Origin: an uncultured Elusimicrobiales bacterium
GTDB lineage: Bacteria; Elusimicrobiota; Elusimicrobia; Elusimicrobiales; Elusimicrobiaceae
Assembly (NCBI GenBank): GCA_944325235.1
Contig: CALUZE010000003.1
Location: 1 to 27,117, forward strand
DNA: 27,117 bases
Direction of reading: 5' to 3'
The notes under the pieces are model-generated. The model searched no databases, was not told the origin of the DNA, and was given only the letters and a program-made list of their open reading frames with translations. The stretch's first letter is position 1. The number at the start of each line of letters is the position of its first letter. This document shows, one piece after another, positions 6,701 to 13,467 of the stretch. Made by a program: the position numbers and the translations under genes.

Positions 6701-6724
6701 CGCCCCCCGCAAAAGCGGAGGGCG
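6701..6724 (-). other. GC-rich intercistronic hairpin between dfx and fprA
   Basis: On the minus-strand transcript, 6715-6724 and 6701-6710 can form a 10-bp stem (one G-U pair) with a UUUU loop. No T-tract follows, so it is more likely an mRNA stability or processing element than a full terminator. Confidence 0.55.
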
Positions 6725-6731
6725 TGCTAAA

Positions 6732-7118
6732 TTAGTTGGCTTTTTCCCACAGCCCGTGCAAGTTGCAATACTCGCGCGCGATGACTTTTTCCGCCTTGGT
6801 TTCAAAAACGGCTTCGGGCGCGTCGCCGGGTTTTAAGTGTTTGCGCATGATTTTGCCGCATTCGGTGCACACGAGTTCAATCCATTCAATATAGTGTGCA
6901 TCCAACATCGGGTGCGCTACGCTGCCCACTTTCACGCGGTAGCCGCCTTCAATTTGTTCAATCACGGGGACGTGTTTTTCCGTCGCACCGTCGGTGGTGC
7001 CGGCGTTTTGCAGTTTCATCGGTTGGCCGCAGCACACCAGTTCCCCCCCGCCAGCGTGCACGACTTCCACCATATTGTCGCAAACGGAGCATTTATAAAT
7101 TTCGTTTACTTTCGTCAT
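6732..7118 (-). CDS. dfx: Desulfoferrodoxin (2Fe superoxide reductase)
   Basis: 128 residues. The N-terminal desulforedoxin domain has four cysteines for centre I (Cys10, Cys13, Cys29, Cys30 in KCSVCDN and LVCCGQPM). The superoxide reductase domain carries the centre II ligands His49, His69, His75, Cys118 and His121 (CNLHGLW), with the Glu47-Lys48 pair of the catalytic lid just before His49. The enzyme reduces superoxide to hydrogen peroxide without making O2, taking electrons from rubredoxin. All metal ligands are present. GGGAGA lies in front of ATG 7118. It starts 12 bases after tpx, and Tpx could remove the peroxide it produces. Confidence 0.97.
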   Translation of the reverse strand: MTKVNEIYKCSVCDNMVEVVHAGGGELVCCGQPMKLQNAGTTDGATEKHVPVIEQIEGGYRVKVGSVAHPMLDAHYIEWIELVCTECGKIMRKHLKPGDAPEAVFETKAEKVIAREYCNLHGLWEKAN

Positions 7119-7130
7119 ATTTGTTTCTCC

Positions 7131-7640
7131 CTATAAACATTTTTTAATTTCCAGCAGGACGGTTTCGTAATCCGGCTCCTGCGTGACTTCGGGAACAAAC
7201 TGGATATATCTTATTATACCTTGTTTGTCTACGATAAACACAGCGCGGGTAAGTAACCCCAAATCTTCCAGCAGTACGCCATAGTCCCGCGCGAACCCAA
7301 AATTGCGGTAATCCGACGCGGTAATCACATTTTTGACCCCGTTGGCCGCACACCAGCGTGCCTGCGCAAAGGGCAAATCCCGGCTGACGGTTAAAATCAC
7401 CACGTCCCCGGGCAAGCGGGCCGCTTCCTGGTTAAAGCGGCGCGTTTCCAAGCTGCACACCGGCGTATCTACCGACGGTACACAGGAAATCACGCAGACT
7501 TTGCCGTGAAAACGGTCCAAATTCACCGGCTCCAAAGCGTTGCCCACCAATTGGAAATCCGGCGCTTTGTCCCCCACTTTCAGTTCGGCCCCGCTTACGG
7601 CAGCCGGCAAACCGTTCATGGTAATGTGTGGATGGCTCAT
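7131..7640 (-). CDS. tpx: Thiol peroxidase Tpx (atypical 2-Cys peroxiredoxin)
   Basis: 169 residues. The Tpx signature SVDTPVCSLETRRFN holds the peroxidatic Cys62, and the resolving cysteine is probably Cys97 (RWCAANG), at the spacing seen in E. coli Tpx. It reduces hydrogen peroxide and alkyl hydroperoxides with electrons normally from thioredoxin; no thioredoxin gene is in the window. It is the first gene of the tpx-dfx-fprA-flavin reductase-rubredoxin operon. An AAGGAG site lies four bases from ATG 7640. A sigma70-like promoter and a short AT-rich inverted repeat lie upstream. Confidence 0.95.
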   Translation of the reverse strand: MSHPHITMNGLPAAVSGAELKVGDKAPDFQLVGNALEPVNLDRFHGKVCVISCVPSVDTPVCSLETRRFNQEAARLPGDVVILTVSRDLPFAQARWCAANGVKNVITASDYRNFGFARDYGVLLEDLGLLTRAVFIVDKQGIIRYIQFVPEVTQEPDYETVLLEIKKCL

Positions 7641-7648
7641 AGGACTCC

Positions 7649-7661
7649 TTATTAATAATAA
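7649..7661. promoter_or_regulatory. AT-rich 6-1-6 inverted repeat before tpx, possible PerR/Fur-type operator
   Basis: TTATTAATAATAA has perfect 6-bp arms around one central base and overlaps the tpx ribosome site. PerR boxes follow a 7-1-7 TTATAATNATTATAA pattern, so this is only a partial resemblance, and AT-rich DNA makes such repeats by chance. The 8-mer TATTAATA occurs here (7650-7657) and again at 7666-7673. Confidence 0.3.
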
Positions 7662-7699
7662 TTCCTATTAATATAGTATATCATATTTAGAATTTCCTT

Positions 7700-7728
7700 A
7701 TTATAGTAGAACCGTTTGCCGGAAACAA
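7700..7728 (-). promoter_or_regulatory. Probable sigma70 promoter of the oxygen-defence operon
   Basis: Read leftward, TTGTTT (7723-7728), a 17-bp spacer and a consensus TATAAT (7700-7705). Transcription would start near 7693, leaving a leader of about 50 bases before tpx. Confidence 0.65.
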
Positions 7729-7894
7729 GCGTAAAAAATAATTAGATGAATGAAATCCAAAAAATCGGTACTTTTTAGTAAAATACCGTTTTAACAAAGC
7801 CAAGCAAAGCCATAATGCTTGGGTAGCCAAAATTTAAAAACGCGCAAAATAACGCATTTTAAGCTATTTTACAGCGGTTTTACCGTTTTTCCGT
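7729..7894. other. AT-rich divergent intergenic region between tpx and dnaA
   Basis: Together with the flanking promoters this makes about 310 gene-free bases. I see no consensus DnaA box here, so it is not the preferred oriC. An imperfect hairpin (CGGTA 7766-7770 with TACCG 7784-7788) is the only other structure noted. Confidence 0.5.
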
Positions 7895-7924
7895 TTGACC
7901 TGGCCTTATGGAAAGTAGTATTAT
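7895..7924 (+). promoter_or_regulatory. Probable sigma70 promoter of dnaA
   Basis: TTGACC (7895-7900), an 18-bp spacer and TATTAT (7919-7924). Transcription would start near 7931, leaving a leader of only about 20 bases. Confidence 0.6.
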
Positions 7925-7939
7925 GTAAGAAACTACTTT
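7912..7939. promoter_or_regulatory. Inverted repeat across the dnaA promoter start
   Basis: AAAGTAGT (7912-7919) and ACTACTTT (7932-7939) are perfect 8-bp arms around 12 bases, spanning the -10 box and the expected transcription start. It could be an operator for a dimeric regulator. Its position makes an RNA hairpin less likely, because the left arm would not be transcribed. Confidence 0.45.
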
Positions 7940-7949
7940 TTATGGCGGC

Positions 7950-9323
7950 ATGATTGTGGACAATTTACAAGACTACCCTCAGTTGATTCCCGTTTTTCAA
8001 GATATAGAAACGATTATCGGAAAAGATACGTATGATATGTGGCTCCGACCGGCGCAATTTGCCTACGACGGAACGACGCTGACGATATCGCTGCCGAACC
8101 AATTTTGGGGCAAAACCATCCGGGAACGGTATGAACACATCATTAAAGACGCATTTTTAAAGCATTTGGGGGCGGAAATTGCCGTCGTGTACGAAGTATC
8201 GGCGCAGCCGCCCGCTCCGTCCATTAATTCGGCGCAGGACGTAATCCCCGTCCGCCCGGAAGCGGCACCCGTATTACCTAAAAATCCGTTTTCGGCCCGG
8301 TTAAATTCCGCCTACACTTTTGATAATTTTATTGAATCTCCTTCCAACCGCTTTGCGTACAAAGCGGCCGAAGCCGTGGTGCACAAATTGGGCAACCGCG
8401 AAAATAACCCGTTGGTGATTTATTCCGCCCCGGGGCTGGGCAAAACCCACCTGCTGCACGCCATCGGCAACCAGATTTTAAAGGAAAACCCAAACGCCAA
8501 AGTGCTCTATATGTCCGGCGAAGAATTCGTCAGCGAATACATTGAAGCGCTGCAAAATAAATCGTCGGAAAGTTTCCGCAAAAAATACCGCTCGCTGGAT
8601 TGTTTTTTGATGGACGATATTCAGTTTGTGGCCGGCAAAGCCGCCAGCGAAACGGAATTTTTCTACACCTTTAATACCTTATTTGAAAGCCGCAAACAAA
8701 TTGTGCTGTCCTCCGACCGCACGCCCCAACAGCTGGACTTGGACGAACGCTTGTCCTCGCGTTTATTGTCGGGGATTATTGCTGAAGTAAAAAAACCGAA
8801 TTTGGAAACCCGTATCGCCATTTTGCGCCAGAAACGCGAGTCTATCAATTTTGACATTGGTGACGACGTATTATCATTTATTGCAGAAGGCGTACAAACC
8901 AACATCCGCGAGCTGGAAGGCTCTTTGTTTCGGCTGGTGGCGTACTGCGGCATGCACGGCGTAACGCCCACGATTGCCATTGCCAAAGAACTGCTGGCCG
9001 ATATTTTAACCAACGATACCGATTTATCCATTAACGTCAACTCCATTAAAAAAATAGTGGGGAAACACTTTAATATCAAAATGGAAGATTTCAATTCCAA
9101 ACGCAAAACACAGTCCATTGCCTGGCCGCGCCAGATTGCCATGTATTTAACCACGGAACTGACGGACCTGTCGCTGCCGGAAATCGGGCGCGAATTCAAC
9201 CGCGATCACAGCACCGTGGTGCACGCGCGCGACGTGGTGAAGGAAAAAATTGAAGTGGACCCGTTCTTTGCGGCCGAAATTAACCAAATTATTTTGGATA
9301 TTAAAGCTGTGGATAAAAAATAA
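7950..9323 (+). CDS. dnaA: Chromosomal replication initiator DnaA
   Basis: 457 residues with the usual four domains: an N-terminal helicase-contact domain (to about residue 85), a variable linker, the AAA+ core with Walker A (GLGKTH, Lys165) and Walker B (CFLMDDIQF), and the C-terminal DNA-binding domain with the signature FNRDHSTVVHA. ATP-DnaA binds 9-mer boxes and melts oriC. Two details are odd: the first Walker A glycine is Ser159, and the usual FGGRDH reads FNRDH, one residue shorter. ATG 7950 has no clear ribosome site; GTG 7956 with GGCGG upstream is an alternative. A three-codon frame ATGGCGGCATGA (7942-7953) overlaps the start. Genes to the right follow replication direction. Confidence 0.97.
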   Translation: MIVDNLQDYPQLIPVFQDIETIIGKDTYDMWLRPAQFAYDGTTLTISLPNQFWGKTIRERYEHIIKDAFLKHLGAEIAVVYEVSAQPPAPSINSAQDVIPVRPEAAPVLPKNPFSARLNSAYTFDNFIESPSNRFAYKAAEAVVHKLGNRENNPLVIYSAPGLGKTHLLHAIGNQILKENPNAKVLYMSGEEFVSEYIEALQNKSSESFRKKYRSLDCFLMDDIQFVAGKAASETEFFYTFNTLFESRKQIVLSSDRTPQQLDLDERLSSRLLSGIIAEVKKPNLETRIAILRQKRESINFDIGDDVLSFIAEGVQTNIRELEGSLFRLVAYCGMHGVTPTIAIAKELLADILTNDTDLSINVNSIKKIVGKHFNIKMEDFNSKRKTQSIAWPRQIAMYLTTELTDLSLPEIGREFNRDHSTVVHARDVVKEKIEVDPFFAAEINQIILDIKAVDKK

Positions 9324-9490
9324 AAAACGGTGGATAACCCGTTTATAAAAAAAAGAAAAAGCGAACAAAATTTTTTACGGTGGACAATGTGGACAAAAAA
9401 AGCGGTTTATGCACATCGCGCCCCAAACGGTTGTATAGGGCAACGCACATTATCCACACAATAAACAGGACATATAAATAGGGATTAAGA
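9308..9490. other. oriC: Probable chromosomal replication origin oriC (DnaA box cluster)
   Basis: The end of dnaA and the dnaA-dnaN spacer hold a cluster of 9-mers matching TTATNCACA. On the minus strand they are 9308-9316 (exact TTATCCACA), 9329-9337 (one mismatch), 9379-9387 (two mismatches) and 9388-9396 (one mismatch). On the plus strand they are 9407-9415 (TTATGCACA) and 9450-9458 (exact TTATCCACA). A very AT-rich stretch at 9338-9377 could be the unwinding element. Gene orientation flips around this region. Box order, with minus-strand boxes left and plus-strand boxes right, is seen directly; origin function is inferred. Confidence 0.82.
9450..9478 (+). promoter_or_regulatory. Possible dnaN promoter overlapping a DnaA box
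   Basis: TATAAA (9473-9478) has TTATCC (9450-9455) 17 bases upstream as a poor -35; those same bases belong to the exact DnaA box 9450-9458. If the promoter is real, DnaA binding would compete with RNA polymerase. Confidence 0.35.
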
Positions 9491-9491
9491 T

Positions 9492-10601
9492 ATGAAAATA
9501 AATATTACTAAAACCACTCTTTTGGAAGGCATACAGATTGTTTCTTCGGGTGTATCGTCCCGCACGACGCTTCCGATTTTGCATAACTTTTTGATGGAAG
9601 CCCAAGGCGGCAAGTTGAAACTCGTCCGCACCGATATGGAAATGGCCACCGTCCACTTTGTAAATGCCGAAGTGGAAGAAGAAGGCAGCATCACCGTACC
9701 GATAAAAGAATTTGCGGACATCATCAAAAACTTACCCGATGACAAAGAAATTAATTTGTACAGCGACGAAAACAACAAATTTCATATCAAATCCGGCAAG
9801 AGCAAATTTTGGGTGATTGGTACGCCCAAGTCGGAATATCCCGCCATCCCCGAAGTGGAACGCGCCAACAGCGTGGCGCTGGATCCGCTCCTGTTGCAGC
9901 AGATGATTGAAAAAACCGCTTTTTCGGCTTCCACCCAGGAAACCCGCTATATTTTGAACGGGCTGTTGTGGAATAATACGGCGGAAAAATTTGAAATCGT
10001 CGCCACCGACGGCGGCCGCCTGGCCGTAGCCACGCACGAAGCGCTGCCCGGAAGCAAAGAATTTAAAATCATTATTCCGACCAAAGTGCTTACGGAACTT
10101 TGCCGCTACATCACGATTGCCAAACCCGGCAAAGACAGCAAGATTGAAGTCAACGTGGCTTCCAACCAAGTCAGCTTTATGATGAACGAAACTACGTTTA
10201 TTTCGCGCTTGATTGAAGGCAACTTTCCGAACTACAACCAAGTCATTCCGACCAAAAAGAACATCGGTTTTGAAGTGTTTTCCAAGGAATTGTTGGCTTC
10301 CACCCGCCGCGCCGCGTTGTGCGCGGGGGAATTTGGCAGCGTGGTGAAATATAAACTGGAAAATAACACGCTGACGATTTCTTCCAATTCGCAAAATATG
10401 GAATTTACCGACGAATTGCCCGTGGAATACACGCAGGAAGCGTTTGACGTGGCGTTCAACCCGCAGTACATCATTGACGTATTAAAAAACATTTCTTCGG
10501 AAAAAGTATCGTTCTCTTTTATTAATGCTTCGCAGCCGGTGTTGGTGGAACCGGTGGGGGACAATACGTTTAAATACGTCATTATGCCGGTGAGAGCGTA
10601 A
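9492..10601 (+). CDS. dnaN: DNA polymerase III beta subunit (sliding clamp)
   Basis: 369 residues, the normal clamp length. The N-terminus MKINITKTTLLEGIQIVSSGVS and the region RTTLPILHNFLMEA are typical, and the protein closes with YVIMPVRA, the conserved C-terminal strand near the peptide-binding cleft. The three-domain dimer encircles DNA and tethers polymerase III and repair proteins. The start follows AGGGATTAAGAT, a weak ribosome site. Its stop TAA overlaps the ATG of the next gene (TAATG at 10599-10603), implying coupling. It stands directly after the DnaA box cluster, the classic dnaA-dnaN order. Confidence 0.97.
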   Translation: MKINITKTTLLEGIQIVSSGVSSRTTLPILHNFLMEAQGGKLKLVRTDMEMATVHFVNAEVEEEGSITVPIKEFADIIKNLPDDKEINLYSDENNKFHIKSGKSKFWVIGTPKSEYPAIPEVERANSVALDPLLLQQMIEKTAFSASTQETRYILNGLLWNNTAEKFEIVATDGGRLAVATHEALPGSKEFKIIIPTKVLTELCRYITIAKPGKDSKIEVNVASNQVSFMMNETTFISRLIEGNFPNYNQVIPTKKNIGFEVFSKELLASTRRAALCAGEFGSVVKYKLENNTLTISSNSQNMEFTDELPVEYTQEAFDVAFNPQYIIDVLKNISSEKVSFSFINASQPVLVEPVGDNTFKYVIMPVRA

Positions 10602-10897
10602 TGAAATTCGGCCAGACGCCCAAAAAAGCGTGGCATTCCTCCCACGAGCTGGAAAATGGGTACAACAAACTCACCAGCTGCTTGAACCGGTTGATGATTT
10701 TGGACCACGTATGGAACCAGCTGGTGGGGAACAAAAAACGCTTTTGGGTGTTAAAAGCCGTCAAAGAAGATACGCTTTATGTGCAAGTGAAAGTATCGGT
10801 AGCCAAAAACGAGCTGATTGCCCGCCGGCAGCAGCTGATTGCCGAACTGAACAAGCATTTTGACAAACCGTGGATTTCCAAAATAGAAATCCAATAA
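10601..10897 (+). CDS. DUF721/DciA-like protein, candidate replicative helicase loader
   Basis: 98 residues. The pattern VWNQLVG near residues 37-43, VKEDTLYVQVKVSVAKNEL at about 54-72 and a helical end with the closing strand ISKIEIQ fits the DUF721 (DciA) family. DciA proteins load or activate the DnaB helicase in many bacteria without DnaC or DnaI. Its position between dnaN and gyrB is the usual place for this family, often beside recF, which is absent here. Its start overlaps the dnaN stop by one base, so translation is likely coupled. The family call is from pattern and context only; the helicase-loading role is inferred. Confidence 0.78.
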   Translation: MKFGQTPKKAWHSSHELENGYNKLTSCLNRLMILDHVWNQLVGNKKRFWVLKAVKEDTLYVQVKVSVAKNELIARRQQLIAELNKHFDKPWISKIEIQ

Positions 10898-10931
10898 ATC
10901 CATTTGAAGTATTTTGATTAAGGAGTTTTGC

Positions 10932-13403
10932 ATGACTGAAGAACAGAAAGAGAAGGATTACGATTCTTCCAAAATTACCGTTTTAGAAGGTCTGGAAGCG
11001 GTACGCAAACGCCCTGCCATGTATATCGGTTCTACGGGGCTGCCCGGGCTGCACCATTTGGTGTACGAAGTGGTAGATAACTCCGTAGACGAAATTTTGG
11101 CCGGCGGCGCCACGACGATTACCGTCGTCATCAAAGACGATATGACCTGCTCTATCCAGGATGACGGACGCGGTATCCCGGTGGACTTGATGAAAAACGC
11201 GAAGGATGCCAAACTCCGCAACAAATCCGCCCTGGAAGTCGTAATGACCGTTCTGCACGCCGGCGGTAAGTTTGACAGCGGCGCCTACAAAGTGTCCGGC
11301 GGTCTGCACGGGGTGGGTGTGTCGTGCGTAAACGCCTTGTCCGAAACGATGGAAGTGGAAGTAAGAAGAAACGGCCACGTGTATTTCCAGCGCTATCACC
11401 GCGGCAAGCCGGAAGAAGCGGTGAAAATTATCGGCGATACGACCGAACACGGCACGAAAGTCACCTTCCACGCCGATAAAGATATCTTCGGCGAGCTGGC
11501 CTTTTCGTCCGAAACCATCGGCAACCGCTTGCGCGAACTGGCGTTTTTAAACGCGGGCGTAAAAATCATTTACACCGACGAACGCAAAGAAGACAACCAA
11601 ACCACGGTTTTCCATTTTGAAGGCGGTATTGCCCAGTTTGTAAAATATTTAAACACCAACAAAACCGTCATCAACCCGGAACCCATTTACTTAACCAAAG
11701 AAGTGGGCGATAACTACATTTCGTTCGCCATCCAATACAACGAAAGCTATTCCGAAAACGTGTTTTCGTTCGTCAACAACATTCACACGGTGGAAGGCGG
11801 TACGCACCTGAGCGGTTTCCGCAGCTCGCTGACGCGTATTATCAACGAATACATCAAAAACAACAACATTTCCAAACACAAAGACGTCTCCGTCACCGGC
11901 GACGATATTAAAGAAGGTTTAACGGCCGTTCTGTCCGTTAAAATTCCGCACCCGCAGTTTGAAGGCCAGACCAAAACCAAGCTGGGCAACTCGGAAGTGG
12001 AAGGCATTGTGCGCTCCGTAGTGGGCGATACATTGGCCACCTTCTTTGAAGAAAACCCCAAAACGGCCCGCGCTATTTGCGAAAAATGCGTCGGTGCCGC
12101 CGTGGCGCGCGAAGCGGCGCGCAAAGCGCGCGATTTAACCCGCCGCAAAGGTGCGCTGGAAGGGGGGGGACTGCCCGGTAAATTGGCCGACTGCCAGGAA
12201 CGCGATTCTTCCAAATGCGAATTGTTCCTCGTGGAAGGGGACTCCGCCGGCGGTTCCGCCAAACAAGGGCGCGACCGCGTGTTCCAGGCAATTTTGCCGC
12301 TGCGCGGTAAAATTTTGAACGTGGAAAAAGCCCCGCTCGTTAAAATTCTGTCCAGCGATACCGTGCGCGACTTAATCGCCGCCGTCGGTACCGGCGTGGG
12401 CGAAGGGGAAGGCGGGTTTGATATTACCAAACTGCGCTATAACAAAATTATTTTGATGGCCGATGCCGATGTGGACGGTCAGCACATTTCCACCCTGCTG
12501 TTAACGTTCTTCTACCGTCAGTTAAAGCCGCTGATTGAAGGCGGACACATCTACCTGGCACAGCCGCCGTTGTACAAGGTTAAAAAAGGCAAAGTGGAGC
12601 AGTATTTGCAGACGGAAGACCAAATGCAGCAGTGGCTGATGAAAGAAGGCTTGGCCACGGTGACCGTGACCGATATGAAAAAGAATGAAGCGTTAAGCGC
12701 CGCCCAGCTGAGCGATTTGCTCAAAATTCTGCGCGACGTGGAAGATATTTTGGCTAAGTTGGAAGTCAAAAATATCACGCTGTCCGATTTTATGGCGTTC
12801 TTGGCCGAAGGCCGCGTGCCGGTGTACCGCATTCCGCTCAAAAGCGGCGGTTTCCGCTATTTCTATGCGGAACAGGAATACCGCGAGTACGAAGACCAAT
12901 ATATGCAGGAAAAACGCGAAGAACTGGCCGCCGACGGTGTGGACGTGGCTGCTATCAGCAACGATACCCTCATCCCCGAACACCAGAGCTTGTTTGAATT
13001 CGGCAAATTGTTAGCCGACGAAAAGAAGATGGAAGCCTTCGGGTTTACGTTTGCGCAGTACCCGGTGATTGAAAGCGAAAAGGACCGCGTCAACCCGCTC
13101 TTTAAGGTCAACAACGGCAAGACCGACGCCCTGGTGTACAGCTTGGCGGAGCTGCTGCACGCGGTAAAGGAAGCCGCTTCCGCCGGTGCCACCATTCAGC
13201 GCTACAAAGGGTTAGGGGAAATGAACCCCGAACAGCTGTGGGAAACCACCATGGACCCGGCCAAACGCAAGCTGATCCAAGTAAAAATCAACGACGCCGC
13301 CGACACGGAGCAGGCTTTCACCATGCTCATGGGCGACCGCGTGGAACCGCGCCGCGATTTCATCCAATCGCACGCGCTGGAAGTAAAGAACTTGGATATT
13401 TAA
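10932..13403 (+). CDS. gyrB: DNA gyrase subunit B (long form)
   Basis: 823 residues from ATG 10932. An upstream in-frame TTG (10914) would also be open, but AAGGAG (10920-10925) lies inside that extension and six bases before this ATG, so ATG 10932 is the likely start. The GHKL ATPase domain shows Glu46 and Asn50 in EVVDNSVDEILAGG and Asp77 in QDDGRGIP. The TOPRIM domain shows Glu435 in LVEGDSAGG and Asp511/Asp513/Asp515 in ADADVDGQHI. The span of about 245 residues from there to RYKGLGEMN (757) indicates the E. coli-like form with a large C-terminal insertion, as in many Gram-negative bacteria. With GyrA it introduces negative supercoils using ATP. Confidence 0.98.
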   Translation: MTEEQKEKDYDSSKITVLEGLEAVRKRPAMYIGSTGLPGLHHLVYEVVDNSVDEILAGGATTITVVIKDDMTCSIQDDGRGIPVDLMKNAKDAKLRNKSALEVVMTVLHAGGKFDSGAYKVSGGLHGVGVSCVNALSETMEVEVRRNGHVYFQRYHRGKPEEAVKIIGDTTEHGTKVTFHADKDIFGELAFSSETIGNRLRELAFLNAGVKIIYTDERKEDNQTTVFHFEGGIAQFVKYLNTNKTVINPEPIYLTKEVGDNYISFAIQYNESYSENVFSFVNNIHTVEGGTHLSGFRSSLTRIINEYIKNNNISKHKDVSVTGDDIKEGLTAVLSVKIPHPQFEGQTKTKLGNSEVEGIVRSVVGDTLATFFEENPKTARAICEKCVGAAVAREAARKARDLTRRKGALEGGGLPGKLADCQERDSSKCELFLVEGDSAGGSAKQGRDRVFQAILPLRGKILNVEKAPLVKILSSDTVRDLIAAVGTGVGEGEGGFDITKLRYNKIILMADADVDGQHISTLLLTFFYRQLKPLIEGGHIYLAQPPLYKVKKGKVEQYLQTEDQMQQWLMKEGLATVTVTDMKKNEALSAAQLSDLLKILRDVEDILAKLEVKNITLSDFMAFLAEGRVPVYRIPLKSGGFRYFYAEQEYREYEDQYMQEKREELAADGVDVAAISNDTLIPEHQSLFEFGKLLADEKKMEAFGFTFAQYPVIESEKDRVNPLFKVNNGKTDALVYSLAELLHAVKEAASAGATIQRYKGLGEMNPEQLWETTMDPAKRKLIQVKINDAADTEQAFTMLMGDRVEPRRDFIQSHALEVKNLDI

Positions 13404-13409
13404 TTTCCG

Positions 13410-13435
13410 CCGGGCGGTGGTATACGTCCGCCCGG
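13410..13435 (+). other. GC-rich hairpin between gyrB and gyrA
   Basis: CCGGGCGG (13410-13417) pairs perfectly with CCGCCCGG (13428-13435) around a 10-nt loop. No T-tract follows, so gyrA is probably still co-transcribed; the element may modulate processing or read-through. Confidence 0.5.
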
Positions 13436-13467
13436 TAACGATTTATCCGTAACAGGAGATATTTGTA

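Noticed and set aside
7641..7949. The tpx-dnaA intergenic region as oriC
   Set aside because: It is AT-rich but holds no consensus DnaA box; the dnaA-dnaN spacer has two exact TTATCCACA copies plus a TTATGCACA.
10914..10931. An upstream TTG start for gyrB
   Set aside because: The Shine-Dalgarno site AAGGAG lies within this extension and is ideally spaced for ATG 10932, where the normal GyrB N-terminus begins.
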